DNA from: a bacterium 0.1xD8-71
Lineage (GTDB): Bacteria; Bacillota; Clostridia; Lachnospirales; Lachnospiraceae
Assembly (NCBI GenBank): GCA_003612405.1
Contig: RAYR01000020.1
Coordinates: 1-64,000 of the forward strand
Direction: 5' to 3'
Length of the DNA stretch: 64,000 bases
Shown: one piece after another, positions 15,928-24,431 of the stretch
Layout of the letters: each line of letters begins with the position of its first letter
How positions within the stretch are numbered: the stretch's first letter is position 1
Notes under the pieces: model-generated
The model's database searches: none
What the model saw: the letters and a program-made list of their open reading frames with translations, nothing else
Told to the model about the DNA's origin: nothing
Program-made: the position numbers and the translations under genes

Positions 15928-18644
15928 TCCCTCACCCCAAAATCATAGCACCCCTGTTCCACATCATACCTTAATATATAATTGCCATTTTCATGGGCAA
16001 TCCCATAGTACCCATTGGTTTTTTCATCTACTACTATAAGCTTATAATGATGCAGTGACCCATCCAAGCGAATACAAAGAGGCATATCAATATATAAAAC
16101 CCTTCTTAACCCTTCTTCCTCTTGTATAAAGATTACTGCTTCATCATCCAACCCATCTTGTGTCCCATATATACATAACAGATAATCTTCTTTACCATCA
16201 TCATTAAAATCAAACAGATGATATTCTATCTCTACAGGCAGTGGTCTCCCCACCTCTCTTGATTCCTCCTCTATGCCTTCCATAAATTCCTCTACGTATT
16301 TCGCCAAGGGCGTATTTTCGTAGTCATATCTGGGGGATGAACAGATATCATAGGAAAGGATTTTATGATACTCTTCCAAATTTTCCAAATCTATAAAATA
16401 ATTGTTATTTCTTATTATATTTTCATTTCCATCATAACTTTGTAATCCCGACTGCACTTCCTGTGCGTTTGTTTCTTCGTTTCCTATTCCTGTTACAGGC
16501 TCGTTTTGACTGTCTTCCACATCCAGGATACTCTCTTCACTTTCCGGCCAGTCATACCTCCCCTCTTCCTCATTATATCTAAATATGAAATTTTGGGATG
16601 GGTTTACAACTGCATAATACCCGCCTGTTTTTTCATCTAATACGATAACGCTTGCATGATCGTGAGGCCCATGATGAAGTATCATCTTAGTAGATAAAAC
16701 GTTCCTCACTCCTTCCTCTCCCTGTATGAAAATGTCCACACTGTCTCCACCATTGCCTTCAAACAATCTCCCGCTCTCGCATAACAGATAATCTTCAACA
16801 CCATCATTATTAAAGTCAAACACATGGTAATCTATCTCTACAGATATATTCTTTCCCGCCTTCTTTGACATATCTTCATTCCACGATATATCTTCTTCTA
16901 TATATTCTACCAAGGGCGTATTTTCATAATCATATCGGGGCGATGAGCAGATATCATACGATAAAATCTTATGGTTCTTTTCCAGATCCTCATGATCTGA
17001 ATAATAATTACCGGCTTTTACCCTATTTTCGTTAATCATCATCTTCATTCTTGAAAGCTGTCTGGTTCTTTCAATGCACAGGGCGTTCATGGAATGTTTT
17101 CCTGCCTCACATTCCGCCAAACTGCTATCCAGTCCAAATCCTGCCGGCCAGAAATAAAATTTTCCATTTTCAGATCTGACAATCATATATCTGAAATAAT
17201 AACTTTCTTCCTCTCCAGAAACCGCCGCAGACAGACATACTTTATTGGTATGCAGAACTTCATACTCTCCTATGTTCAACTCATACTCTCCATCCCGTCC
17301 ATTTCTTTGCAGGATATCTTCTATGTGTTCCCTCAATGCGCAGATATACTCATCCTCTTCTATTTCTGCGACGTCTGATGATGACAGTTCCTGTAAGGTG
17401 AATTCGGTTTCTCCCAGCCATACCATATCCTCTGCATACTCCGTAGAAAGACCATCTTCCATAAAAAAGGTTGTCTTAAGCTGTCCCTTTCCCCCGGCAT
17501 AACCATTGCGCTTCAAAAGGTAAAATTCCATCTCCCCATCCTTGTTGACATGCACCGGACATTTTACTCTGTTTTCACAATTTACATAGGCATTGACTTT
17601 AGATTCAGGAACAAAGAAGAGAGTTTCCCCATTATTATTCCACGCATACATATTAATTGTTTCGCCCTGCAATCCCCGTAATTCTCCTGTCTGACACCCC
17701 AGCTCATTCATGCCGAACCATTCCTCATAACTGTACACATATCTGAGCAGTTTAGCCGTCTCCTCCGGATCCATTGTACGAAAATCTATTTCCTGATTAT
17801 ATTCCGGTACCGTGACAAGATGACTGCCTGTCTCTTCCTCCGGATCTTTTTCTTCCTTGACCTTCATCAGAATCTCTTTCCGATGCAATCCTACAATATC
17901 CCGCACAAAATCATTCGTTTCTGCATCCAAATACCATCGTGCCGTAAAACAAGCAGAGGAATCTGCGGCCGGATAGTATGGATTCCATACAGAATCTATA
18001 TATTCATTCCCATATGCCGGTACTTTCTGTATCTCAATCCTCTCTTCCGGATCAAAAGTCACTTTCGCCTCTCCCAATTTGACCAGATCATCCGATATAA
18101 ATTCATAGCTGAAATATATCGGGGAATCATGCAGGTCAGTCTCTTCATACACAGCATCCTTATCCCGCACAATACATTCCCTGATCCTGTGGTAATAATC
18201 GCTCTCCAGTGAATTGACCGGAACACCATTCTCCGATAGCTGCCAGTCTACAAGTACATAAAATACATAGCCGCCCGCCTCTTGCGAGTAATACAGGTTG
18301 CACATTTCACCATTCACTAAGGCTTCAGTATTTGCCTTTTCTTCCGGCAAAAATAAAAGCTTATTTCCTTCTATAGTATAAAATGATACGTCAATATCTT
18401 CTCCCGAAGGAAGAAACGACAATTGCTTATAATCATAGTCCGCTATATGGTATATCATATTTTCATAGATATACTCATACTCGATTCTCTCTGCAATTTC
18501 CTCAAGCGGAATCTGTATAGACGGTGAATTATGTTTATCAGCCTTCTGGATACTTGTTTCATTTCTGCCGCAGGCCCCCAGAAGGAAAAGTCCCAGTATG
18601 GATAAACAAAATAAACTTATCTGTAGTCTCTGATATCTACTCAT
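15924..18644 (-). CDS. large lipoprotein with duplicated C-terminal domain, orphan paralogue of 61664-63526
   Basis: A 906-residue lipoprotein (GLFLLGACG lipobox, Cys ~25). Residues ~1-560 parallel the lipoprotein at 61664-63526 (ICERIxYEYIYENM-type start, YSYEEWFGMNELGCQTGELRG, CIERTRQL), although a central segment differs. The extra ~330 residues contain two copies of a domain beginning HKILSYDICSSPRYDYENTP and containing a calcium-loop-like DFNNDGVEDYLLC / DFNDDGKEDYLLC. It is driven by promoter copy 7. The paralogue sits immediately after a SleB-like effector, so this is probably an orphan, enlarged immunity protein. Confidence 0.7.
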   Translation of the reverse strand: MSRYQRLQISLFCLSILGLFLLGACGRNETSIQKADKHNSPSIQIPLEEIAERIEYEYIYENMIYHIADYDYKQLSFLPSGEDIDVSFYTIEGNKLLFLPEEKANTEALVNGEMCNLYYSQEAGGYVFYVLVDWQLSENGVPVNSLESDYYHRIRECIVRDKDAVYEETDLHDSPIYFSYEFISDDLVKLGEAKVTFDPEERIEIQKVPAYGNEYIDSVWNPYYPAADSSACFTARWYLDAETNDFVRDIVGLHRKEILMKVKEEKDPEEETGSHLVTVPEYNQEIDFRTMDPEETAKLLRYVYSYEEWFGMNELGCQTGELRGLQGETINMYAWNNNGETLFFVPESKVNAYVNCENRVKCPVHVNKDGEMEFYLLKRNGYAGGKGQLKTTFFMEDGLSTEYAEDMVWLGETEFTLQELSSSDVAEIEEDEYICALREHIEDILQRNGRDGEYELNIGEYEVLHTNKVCLSAAVSGEEESYYFRYMIVRSENGKFYFWPAGFGLDSSLAECEAGKHSMNALCIERTRQLSRMKMMINENRVKAGNYYSDHEDLEKNHKILSYDICSSPRYDYENTPLVEYIEEDISWNEDMSKKAGKNISVEIDYHVFDFNNDGVEDYLLCESGRLFEGNGGDSVDIFIQGEEGVRNVLSTKMILHHGPHDHASVIVLDEKTGGYYAVVNPSQNFIFRYNEEEGRYDWPESEESILDVEDSQNEPVTGIGNEETNAQEVQSGLQSYDGNENIIRNNNYFIDLENLEEYHKILSYDICSSPRYDYENTPLAKYVEEFMEGIEEESREVGRPLPVEIEYHLFDFNDDGKEDYLLCIYGTQDGLDDEAVIFIQEEEGLRRVLYIDMPLCIRLDGSLHHYKLIVVDEKTNGYYGIAHENGNYILRYDVEQGCYDFGVRE

Positions 18645-18693
18645 TGCCTTCTCTTTCTCCTTGATAAAAAAAACGCCTGCACTTTTTAACTAC

Positions 18694-18727
18694 ATTATAA
18701 AAGAACAATGCATCATTTCTGCATCAT
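18694..18727 (-). promoter_or_regulatory. array promoter copy 7
   Basis: Two ATGATGCA boxes (18727-18720 and 18716-18709) and TATAAT (18699-18694) on the minus strand, same geometry as copies 3, 5, 6 and 8. It precedes the 906-residue lipoprotein. Confidence 0.76.
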
Positions 18728-18923
18728 TTTCCTCTGGAAACTTCAAAAATATCATTTTCTTAATCAACAGAATCAAGTGCATGTCGAAAAGCAATATTCA
18801 TATAATATTAAAAATCGATAATATTAACAAGTCAAAAAATAAAGGTGCCAGGCTCCCGGCTTGTAAAATCAAGAGGTTTATGGTAGTATTGAGATACAAA
18901 AACGAGAGGAAAAGCAGGTTGAA

Positions 18924-19733
18924 ATGTTGACAATGACAGAACAGATAGACCAGAAACATCAAGAAGATTTACAGCGGTTAAGAGGTTTTCGCCTGCTTGA
19001 TGATGATTTTCTCACAAAATGTTTTGAGGGAGATACAGCAAGTATAGAATTGGTATTGCAGATTGTACTGGAAAAGCCGGATTTAAAGGTACTGGACGTT
19101 CGTACTCAGGTATTTGTGGAGAATCTGCTGAACCGATCAGTGCGGCTGGATATCCTGGCTACGGACAGCACGGGAGCAAAATTGAACGTAGAAGTGCAAC
19201 GCTCTGATAAAGGTTCCGGAAGAAAAAGAGCAAGATATAACAGCAGTATGATGGACGCAAACCTTTTGAAGAAGGGTGAGGATTTCGACAAGCTTCCAGA
19301 AACGTGGGTAGTCTTTATTACAGAGAATGACGTCATGGGAAAAGGGCAGCCGCTCTATCCAATTGAGCGTTGTTTTTTAGAAACCGGAGAAAAATTTGAG
19401 GACGGTTCGCATATACTGTATGTAAATGGTGCTTACCGTGGAGATACAGCAATCGGAAAGCTAATGCATGACTTCTCCTGTACAGATGCCTCAGATATGT
19501 ACTATGGGACATTGGCAGACAGGGTGAGATTTTTCAAAGAAAACAAGGAGGGCATCGAAATTATGTGTCGAGCTATGGAAGATATGAGGAATCAGACATT
19601 AAAAGAAGGGATGATAAATGTTGCAAAGAAAATGCTGGAAGATGGAACACTAACGCTTGAAAAAATTGCAGAATTTGTTGGCCTTTCTGTTGAGGAAATA
19701 CAAAAATTAAAAACAGATCATAATGAATTGTAA
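18924..19733 (+). CDS. Rpn family PD-(D/E)XK nuclease / putative transposase
   Basis: A 269-residue Rpn-type protein with LLDDDFLTKCF at the N terminus, RLDILATDSTGAKLNVEVQRS (D...ExQ nuclease core) near residue 73, and an HTH-like GLSVEEIQKLK end. Opposite in strand to the surrounding array. Its 5' flank and 3' end reappear in the deleted remnant at 14580-14797. A terminator follows at 19763. It separates the orphan array from the first VgrG gene, so it marks a likely rearrangement border. Confidence 0.86.
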   Translation: MLTMTEQIDQKHQEDLQRLRGFRLLDDDFLTKCFEGDTASIELVLQIVLEKPDLKVLDVRTQVFVENLLNRSVRLDILATDSTGAKLNVEVQRSDKGSGRKRARYNSSMMDANLLKKGEDFDKLPETWVVFITENDVMGKGQPLYPIERCFLETGEKFEDGSHILYVNGAYRGDTAIGKLMHDFSCTDASDMYYGTLADRVRFFKENKEGIEIMCRAMEDMRNQTLKEGMINVAKKMLEDGTLTLEKIAEFVGLSVEEIQKLKTDHNEL

Positions 19734-19762
19734 AAAATATATCAAGTTCCAACAGAGTTATG

Positions 19763-19810
19763 TAAACCTCCGGGCTGAAGTTGATTCAACCAACTCAGTC
19801 TGGAGGTTTT
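19763..19810 (+). terminator. rho-independent terminator of the Rpn gene
   Basis: Long imperfect inverted repeat: AACCTCC...CTGA.AGTTG pairs with CAACT.CAG...GGAGGTT. It is followed by TTTT on the plus strand, 30 bp after the Rpn stop. It may also block read-through from the minus-strand VgrG operon, although no T-run lies on that side. Confidence 0.7.
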
Positions 19811-19834
19811 ACTATGGTAAAAGGAGGGAGCCCC

Positions 19835-21226
19835 TCACTGTATCCTAAACTCCCCGCCCGTAAAATAGATATCATCACTAAGCGTCATGGTCGTTCCGCC
19901 CTGCTTCACCTGCACGATGTCTTCCGCCGCGATCAGAAGGGAGGAGGCGCCGCTGGCTATGGTCATATTTTCCTGCGCCTGGATCAGGATATCCTTATCG
20001 CTGGTCATGGTAATGCCTTCCTGGTCATTCATTTCCACCATCATGCCCTGGTTATTGGTGATCAGGATAGAATCCGGCGTAAACAGGATTTCCTTGCCGT
20101 ACTTTGTCTTGAAAGATTTATGATCCGGATCCTGTCTGGCACTGTCGGTCTCTTTATGTACGGAGCTGACCACCAGGCATCTGTTCTCATGGTCCGGCAC
20201 ATACAGCCGTACCGTATCACCCACTTCCGGCATACTGTACCAGCCTGTTCCGTCCGGAGAGGAATACACCGTTGCATAAGCAAACCACTTCTTTCCGTCC
20301 AACGCCTGCCACTCATCCCCTGTAATATCGATCTGCACGGTATCTTTCTGTACTCCGGTAACCTGCGCTTCAAAGGAACACCCCGCCGTCCCCTGATGTT
20401 CTATGGTGAGTGTCTGTAGTCCTTCTTTTCTCCTGAGCTTATATTCATGCACACATTCTGCGCCTATGTAGCGTGTGGTGATATCATAGATATAATATTT
20501 TCCGCCTTCATACAGCATGAAGTCGCCCAGTTGATAGATTTCCCTGTCCGTGACAGACAGTGTCAGCATATCCGTCATCTGTAAGCCTTTGACACCGTTT
20601 TTCACCTTCTGCTGGTATTCACAGGCATCCAGTGTGAGCATGATATCCGGCGCTTTCCAGCTCTGCTCCACACCCTCCGGCAGTCCCACGGTGTAACCGC
20701 AGCCTTTCTGCAACGCATCCGGTACGATATACCGATTATGCAGGCTTGCAAGGCGTTTGCAAAACGCCCAGTCTGTCTCCTGGTACTGCATCAGCACGCC
20801 TTCCGTCTTATCGTCTGCTCCTTCCGGATAATCTGCCTTTCCTCCCGCGTAACCGGCCGTGATCTGGTCAAAGAGCAGGCTGCAAGGGGTATCTTTATTC
20901 TGAAATACCCTGAAGTGTTCTTTGTCATCCATCAATACGGTGCCGCTCTCAGCTTCCAGATGCAATATCGTCTCATAACCGTCCTGCTCCATGGTAAACC
21001 CTGTCACGATCCCATGGAAAAGGACGGTGCTGGTTCCTGTTTCTCCCTCCGCAGTCACTTTCAGCCAGGTATCCGCGGACAGCATACTCAGGTATTCTTC
21101 TTTCCTGTCATCCTTTACCCGTATGACAATCCGGGCCTGTGCATGGCAGTTCAGGCCTTTATGGATCTCCACATCCTGTAATGCCACATACTCAAACGGT
21201 TCCATCTTTAACTGATAATCTCTCAT
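19835..21226 (-). CDS. VgrG-like spike protein 1 (gp27/gp5 type)
   Basis: A 463-residue spike. The N-terminal gp27/phage-D-like half contains the family hallmark QYQETDWAFCKRLA at 147-160. Then comes a gp5 OB-fold (about 295-355, with GWYSMPEVGDTVRLYVPD), and a short C-terminal repetitive region (KDILIQAQENMTI, VQVKQGG) that would form the beta-helix needle. In T6SS and tailed phages this trimer caps the tube and carries the PAAR tip. It is the last gene of its operon, with no effector after it before the Rpn terminator, so its own effector may have been lost or may be encoded upstream (24428). Confidence 0.85.
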   Translation of the reverse strand: MRDYQLKMEPFEYVALQDVEIHKGLNCHAQARIVIRVKDDRKEEYLSMLSADTWLKVTAEGETGTSTVLFHGIVTGFTMEQDGYETILHLEAESGTVLMDDKEHFRVFQNKDTPCSLLFDQITAGYAGGKADYPEGADDKTEGVLMQYQETDWAFCKRLASLHNRYIVPDALQKGCGYTVGLPEGVEQSWKAPDIMLTLDACEYQQKVKNGVKGLQMTDMLTLSVTDREIYQLGDFMLYEGGKYYIYDITTRYIGAECVHEYKLRRKEGLQTLTIEHQGTAGCSFEAQVTGVQKDTVQIDITGDEWQALDGKKWFAYATVYSSPDGTGWYSMPEVGDTVRLYVPDHENRCLVVSSVHKETDSARQDPDHKSFKTKYGKEILFTPDSILITNNQGMMVEMNDQEGITMTSDKDILIQAQENMTIASGASSLLIAAEDIVQVKQGGTTMTLSDDIYFTGGEFRIQ

Positions 21227-21262
21227 GGTATCCTCCTTTTTTCTCTACGGTCTGCAACAGTC

Positions 21263-21799
21263 TCAGTACCATCGGTTTCCATCTGTCTCTATCTCTTCAA
21301 AGTCAACCCCTTTTATACCTCTTCTCAGTATACTTTCTACAAAATCCTCTCTGCCCACAATACTTTTTCCATTATATTCAGAAATTTTAAAAACAGCCGC
21401 TTCACTAATCTTACTTGCTTCTAAAACAAGTCTTGTTATGCGATTTCCAACATTATTGTATTGTGTTCTTTCAGATATACATTGCAATTCATCTAATAAA
21501 GGAATAAAATATGTAGCCTTTGTTCTCGTATCGCGGTGCAACAATTTGACGCCTTTATATATCGTATCCTTGTGATACATAAGAATCACTTCCATACATA
21601 TTCTGGATACTAATAAGCAGGGATCAAACATAATATCTGGGAAAAAAACATCCCTCGGGATATCCATTTCCATGATATTTTTTCTTCCAATTTTACTTAT
21701 ATCTTTATGGTTTAATACACGGATATCTATTGCATGATTTTTATTAATATTATATGGAATACGATTTCCTTCCTCCTGTGTAATCAAGTAATATTTCAT
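21263..21799 (-). CDS. conserved spike-cassette protein (family of 48186-48698)
   Basis: A 178-residue cytoplasmic protein. It shares with the 170-residue product of 48186-48698 the start MKYY/MKYF, a MAYYIPYLD/ATYFIPLLD segment and the end RxDxVESILRR with GI/GV and E following. Both genes occur between a ~175-residue helical protein gene and a VgrG-containing unit. Function unknown. The C-terminal pattern recalls immunity or adaptor families seen with polymorphic toxins, but no precise family can be named. It overlaps the upstream gene by 4 bp. Confidence 0.6.
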   Translation of the reverse strand: MKYYLITQEEGNRIPYNINKNHAIDIRVLNHKDISKIGRKNIMEMDIPRDVFFPDIMFDPCLLVSRICMEVILMYHKDTIYKGVKLLHRDTRTKATYFIPLLDELQCISERTQYNNVGNRITRLVLEASKISEAAVFKISEYNGKSIVGREDFVESILRRGIKGVDFEEIETDGNRWY

Positions 21800-22317
21800 T
21801 TATCCGCTCCTCCACGATATAATATCACCGCCCGATCCATATATTCTCCAAACAATATTTTAAAGTTCTCAGAGACTTTTACATTACACTTCTCCAAACA
21901 AGTCAAAATGGAAGATACTTCATTTTTAAACATCAAATAAAACCATGTTATATATTGTTTTGCATACTGATTACGTATCTCGCCCCATTCATATTGTTGC
22001 ATCCGAATTATCTTTTTTCTTGTTTCCTGATAAAGTGATGTTATACTATCGTCAAATCTTTTCTGAATCTTATCCGGATAATAATATTCTACAATCTCGC
22101 GTTTTCCAAGATAAAATTCTTCCTCCATTACTTGTATGCGAAATATCAGTTTATTCATGCGGATACCGACCCGTAATGGCTGAATAGAAAGATAGTATAA
22201 AACTTTCAACCTACGTTCTTGCTGTTCCTGCGCAACTATGCTCATATAATCCATTAAAAAAGCTAAAAATTGATCACAGCACTCTGCCATGCATAATTTC
22301 ACATCATCCTCCACCAT
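21796..22317 (-). CDS. conserved helical spike-cassette protein (family of 48716-49255)
   Basis: About 173 residues from ATG 22317 (GGAGGAAGA upstream); the frame extends further but the added N terminus looks like antisense of the neighbouring LRR gene. Predicted alpha-helical, with FDDSITSLYQETRKK and a Trp/Tyr-rich middle, resembling in size and layout the product of 48716-49255. The pair (this gene plus 21263-21799) is repeated with the same order next to another VgrG, so they act together. Role unknown. Confidence 0.55.
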   Translation of the reverse strand: MVEDDVKLCMAECCDQFLAFLMDYMSIVAQEQQERRLKVLYYLSIQPLRVGIRMNKLIFRIQVMEEEFYLGKREIVEYYYPDKIQKRFDDSITSLYQETRKKIIRMQQYEWGEIRNQYAKQYITWFYLMFKNEVSSILTCLEKCNVKVSENFKILFGEYMDRAVILYRGGADK

Positions 22318-22345
22318 TCTTCCTCCACAAATACAAATCACTATC

Positions 22346-23062
22346 CTACCAAACCAGATTTCCTTCTTCCTTGATCCGCTCCATATCCACATATACGAAA
22401 TCATTTTCCTGCGCATAACTCTGCGCAAATCCGCTCTCTCCATACACCAGGCGCAGCGCATCACATTCTGCAAATGCGTCCTCCGCAATACCAGACACCC
22501 CAGGCTGTATTGTAACCTGTCTCAGCCCTGTGTCTCCCTGACATGTCATGGATTCTATCCTGCTTACCGCCTCCGGAAATACAATCTCTTCCAGCAACGG
22601 ACAGTCTGCCATGGCACGTTCCCCAATCCTCTCTACCGTCTCTGTGATATAGATGTCCTGTAATTCCCTACATCCCGCAAATGCTTCCTCTCCGATCTCC
22701 AAGGCTCCCGGCGGGAGATAGATCCGCTGTACTGTTCCATTTCCCTTAAACGCCGCCGGCCCAATGACTGTCACTGCTTTGTCTTCCATATAAGCCGGGA
22801 TAAAAAGAGTGGTTTCACTGCCCTCATAAGCGGTAACTTGTACGGTGTCATCCGTCAGTATCCTATAACGGTAGCCGCCGCACTGTCTGTCCGAGGAAGG
22901 AGACTCTGTCTCCGATGCATCGGCCTCCGTGCCGCTCACCGCCTCAATTTCTCCCGTAACATCATCCCTGACTTCTTGCTCTGCGGATGCAATTCCTATG
23001 ATGGCAATAAGCACCATAACAAGAATACCTGCATCTCTTAACCATTTCCTACGCTCTTCCAT
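22346..23062 (-). CDS. secreted leucine-rich repeat protein (BspA/LRR_5 type), short
   Basis: A 238-residue protein with an N-terminal signal/TM segment (ILVMVLIAIIGIASA), a Ser/Glu-rich linker and ~5 LRR_5 units (for example IGEEAFAGCRELQDIYI, ERIGERAMADCPLLEEIVF). Extracytoplasmic. It lies directly after another LRR protein that is translationally coupled to an effector gene, so a protective or target-binding role is more likely than adhesion. BspA-like repeats alone do not define function. Confidence 0.75.
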   Translation of the reverse strand: MEERRKWLRDAGILVMVLIAIIGIASAEQEVRDDVTGEIEAVSGTEADASETESPSSDRQCGGYRYRILTDDTVQVTAYEGSETTLFIPAYMEDKAVTVIGPAAFKGNGTVQRIYLPPGALEIGEEAFAGCRELQDIYITETVERIGERAMADCPLLEEIVFPEAVSRIESMTCQGDTGLRQVTIQPGVSGIAEDAFAECDALRLVYGESGFAQSYAQENDFVYVDMERIKEEGNLVW

Positions 23063-23075
23063 ACCTGTTCCTTCC

Positions 23076-24431
23076 TCATGGCATCTCGTCTCCGCTTTCT
23101 ACTTCGATAAACTTATACCCGCTCTGGACTGCCAGTTGTTCCGCCCTGCTTCCTTTCTGCCCGTATACTGTGATGGGGCCATCCCGATATTTCTCCCTAA
23201 GAGAAAAAATCTCGTCATTCACCTCCGCTACCCCTGCTGGTATATAAATCCGCTCCAGATTCCCGGCATACGCCAGACTCCCATGAATCCTGACTGTGCT
23301 TTCCGGAAACTGTATGCATTTTATCTGTGTATCAGCATAACCGCATCCAATCTCCCGAATCCCTTCCTCATAGACAACTTCCGTCAGGTTTTCACACCAA
23401 TCAAATACATTCTCCCCTACTTTCTCCACCGTTCCCGGTATGGTAATCCGACGTAAATCCTCACACCCAGCAAAAGCATTATCATATATTCGCAGTACAG
23501 AACCCGGAATACGGATTGTTTCCAAACCTTCAATATTAGAAAACGCTCCAGGACCAATAACCTCTGTCCCCTCTGATAACACAAGTTCCGACACTTTTCC
23601 ATATCTGAGGAATCCTATCGGGATATACTTTACACCTCCGGGAACTTCTATCCGACTGACTCTGATGCCTTCCAAGCTCTCCCCTCTAATCTCCGTCAAG
23701 GTATTAGGAAAGACAATCTCTTCATACATCATTTGTCTGGAAACATCATCTATCAAAAGCTTCGGCCCTTCTTCATCGGCCAATCTTGTCACACCATAGG
23801 GAAGATTAAGCACCGAATCCGTATTTCCATTGATTGCCAGCAGACAATCCCCCCTGATTTGGAACAGTTCGTCCCTCTCCTCCTGCCATAGCGTTCCTTC
23901 AAAAGCGCTCGAATCAATATCTGCATACTGTGGCAAGCGGATATATTGCAAGTGGCTGCAACAATCAAATGCCTCTTTATCAATAGACATGATGCTGTCC
24001 GGCAAAAACACATCCCATCGGCTTACTACTCTACCTGTAAACAGGTTATCCCTAAAAGCACCTTCCCCAATCGCCTGAAGGCCCTCCCCCAGACTCGGAG
24101 TATCCATATGTCTGCACCCTGCAAAAGCATAAGCACCAATATTCCGTACCCCCTCCTCTACCCGTAAATGATGAATATCCTGCCGGTATGCAAAAGCACG
24201 GTCAGCAACCCCAATAACGCGATAGCCATCGATAGTATTCGGAATTACAATGCTGTTAAGAACATCACAGTTTCCGCCTGTTATCACAGCCTCCCCATTA
24301 TCGTTAATCTCATAGGTAAGATACTGCTCCTTGTCCTGCTGTATATTTCCAGCACAGCATATCATCCTACTTCTACCGAATAAAAGACACAAAATACATG
24401 CTGTTAGTATAAACATCCTATATTTACTCAT
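23076..24431 (-). CDS. secreted leucine-rich repeat protein (BspA/LRR_5 type)
   Basis: A 451-residue protein with a signal peptide (MFILTACILCLLFG) and about ten LRR_5 repeats of the form ...IGAYAFAGCRHMDTPSL and VGENVFDWCENLTEVVY. The ATG overlaps the stop of the transglycosylase-like effector gene by 4 bp (ATGA), so it is translationally coupled to it. This arrangement is usual for immunity genes. I infer a wall- or membrane-face immunity protein with an LRR scaffold; adhesion is the alternative. Confidence 0.78.
   Translation of the reverse strand: MSKYRMFILTACILCLLFGRSRMICCAGNIQQDKEQYLTYEINDNGEAVITGGNCDVLNSIVIPNTIDGYRVIGVADRAFAYRQDIHHLRVEEGVRNIGAYAFAGCRHMDTPSLGEGLQAIGEGAFRDNLFTGRVVSRWDVFLPDSIMSIDKEAFDCCSHLQYIRLPQYADIDSSAFEGTLWQEERDELFQIRGDCLLAINGNTDSVLNLPYGVTRLADEEGPKLLIDDVSRQMMYEEIVFPNTLTEIRGESLEGIRVSRIEVPGGVKYIPIGFLRYGKVSELVLSEGTEVIGPGAFSNIEGLETIRIPGSVLRIYDNAFAGCEDLRRITIPGTVEKVGENVFDWCENLTEVVYEEGIREIGCGYADTQIKCIQFPESTVRIHGSLAYAGNLERIYIPAGVAEVNDEIFSLREKYRDGPITVYGQKGSRAEQLAVQSGYKFIEVESGDEMP

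Noticed and set aside
19781-20419. Plus-strand 212-codon frame
   Set aside because: Starts in the Rpn terminator and is antisense to the OB-fold and needle of spike 1.
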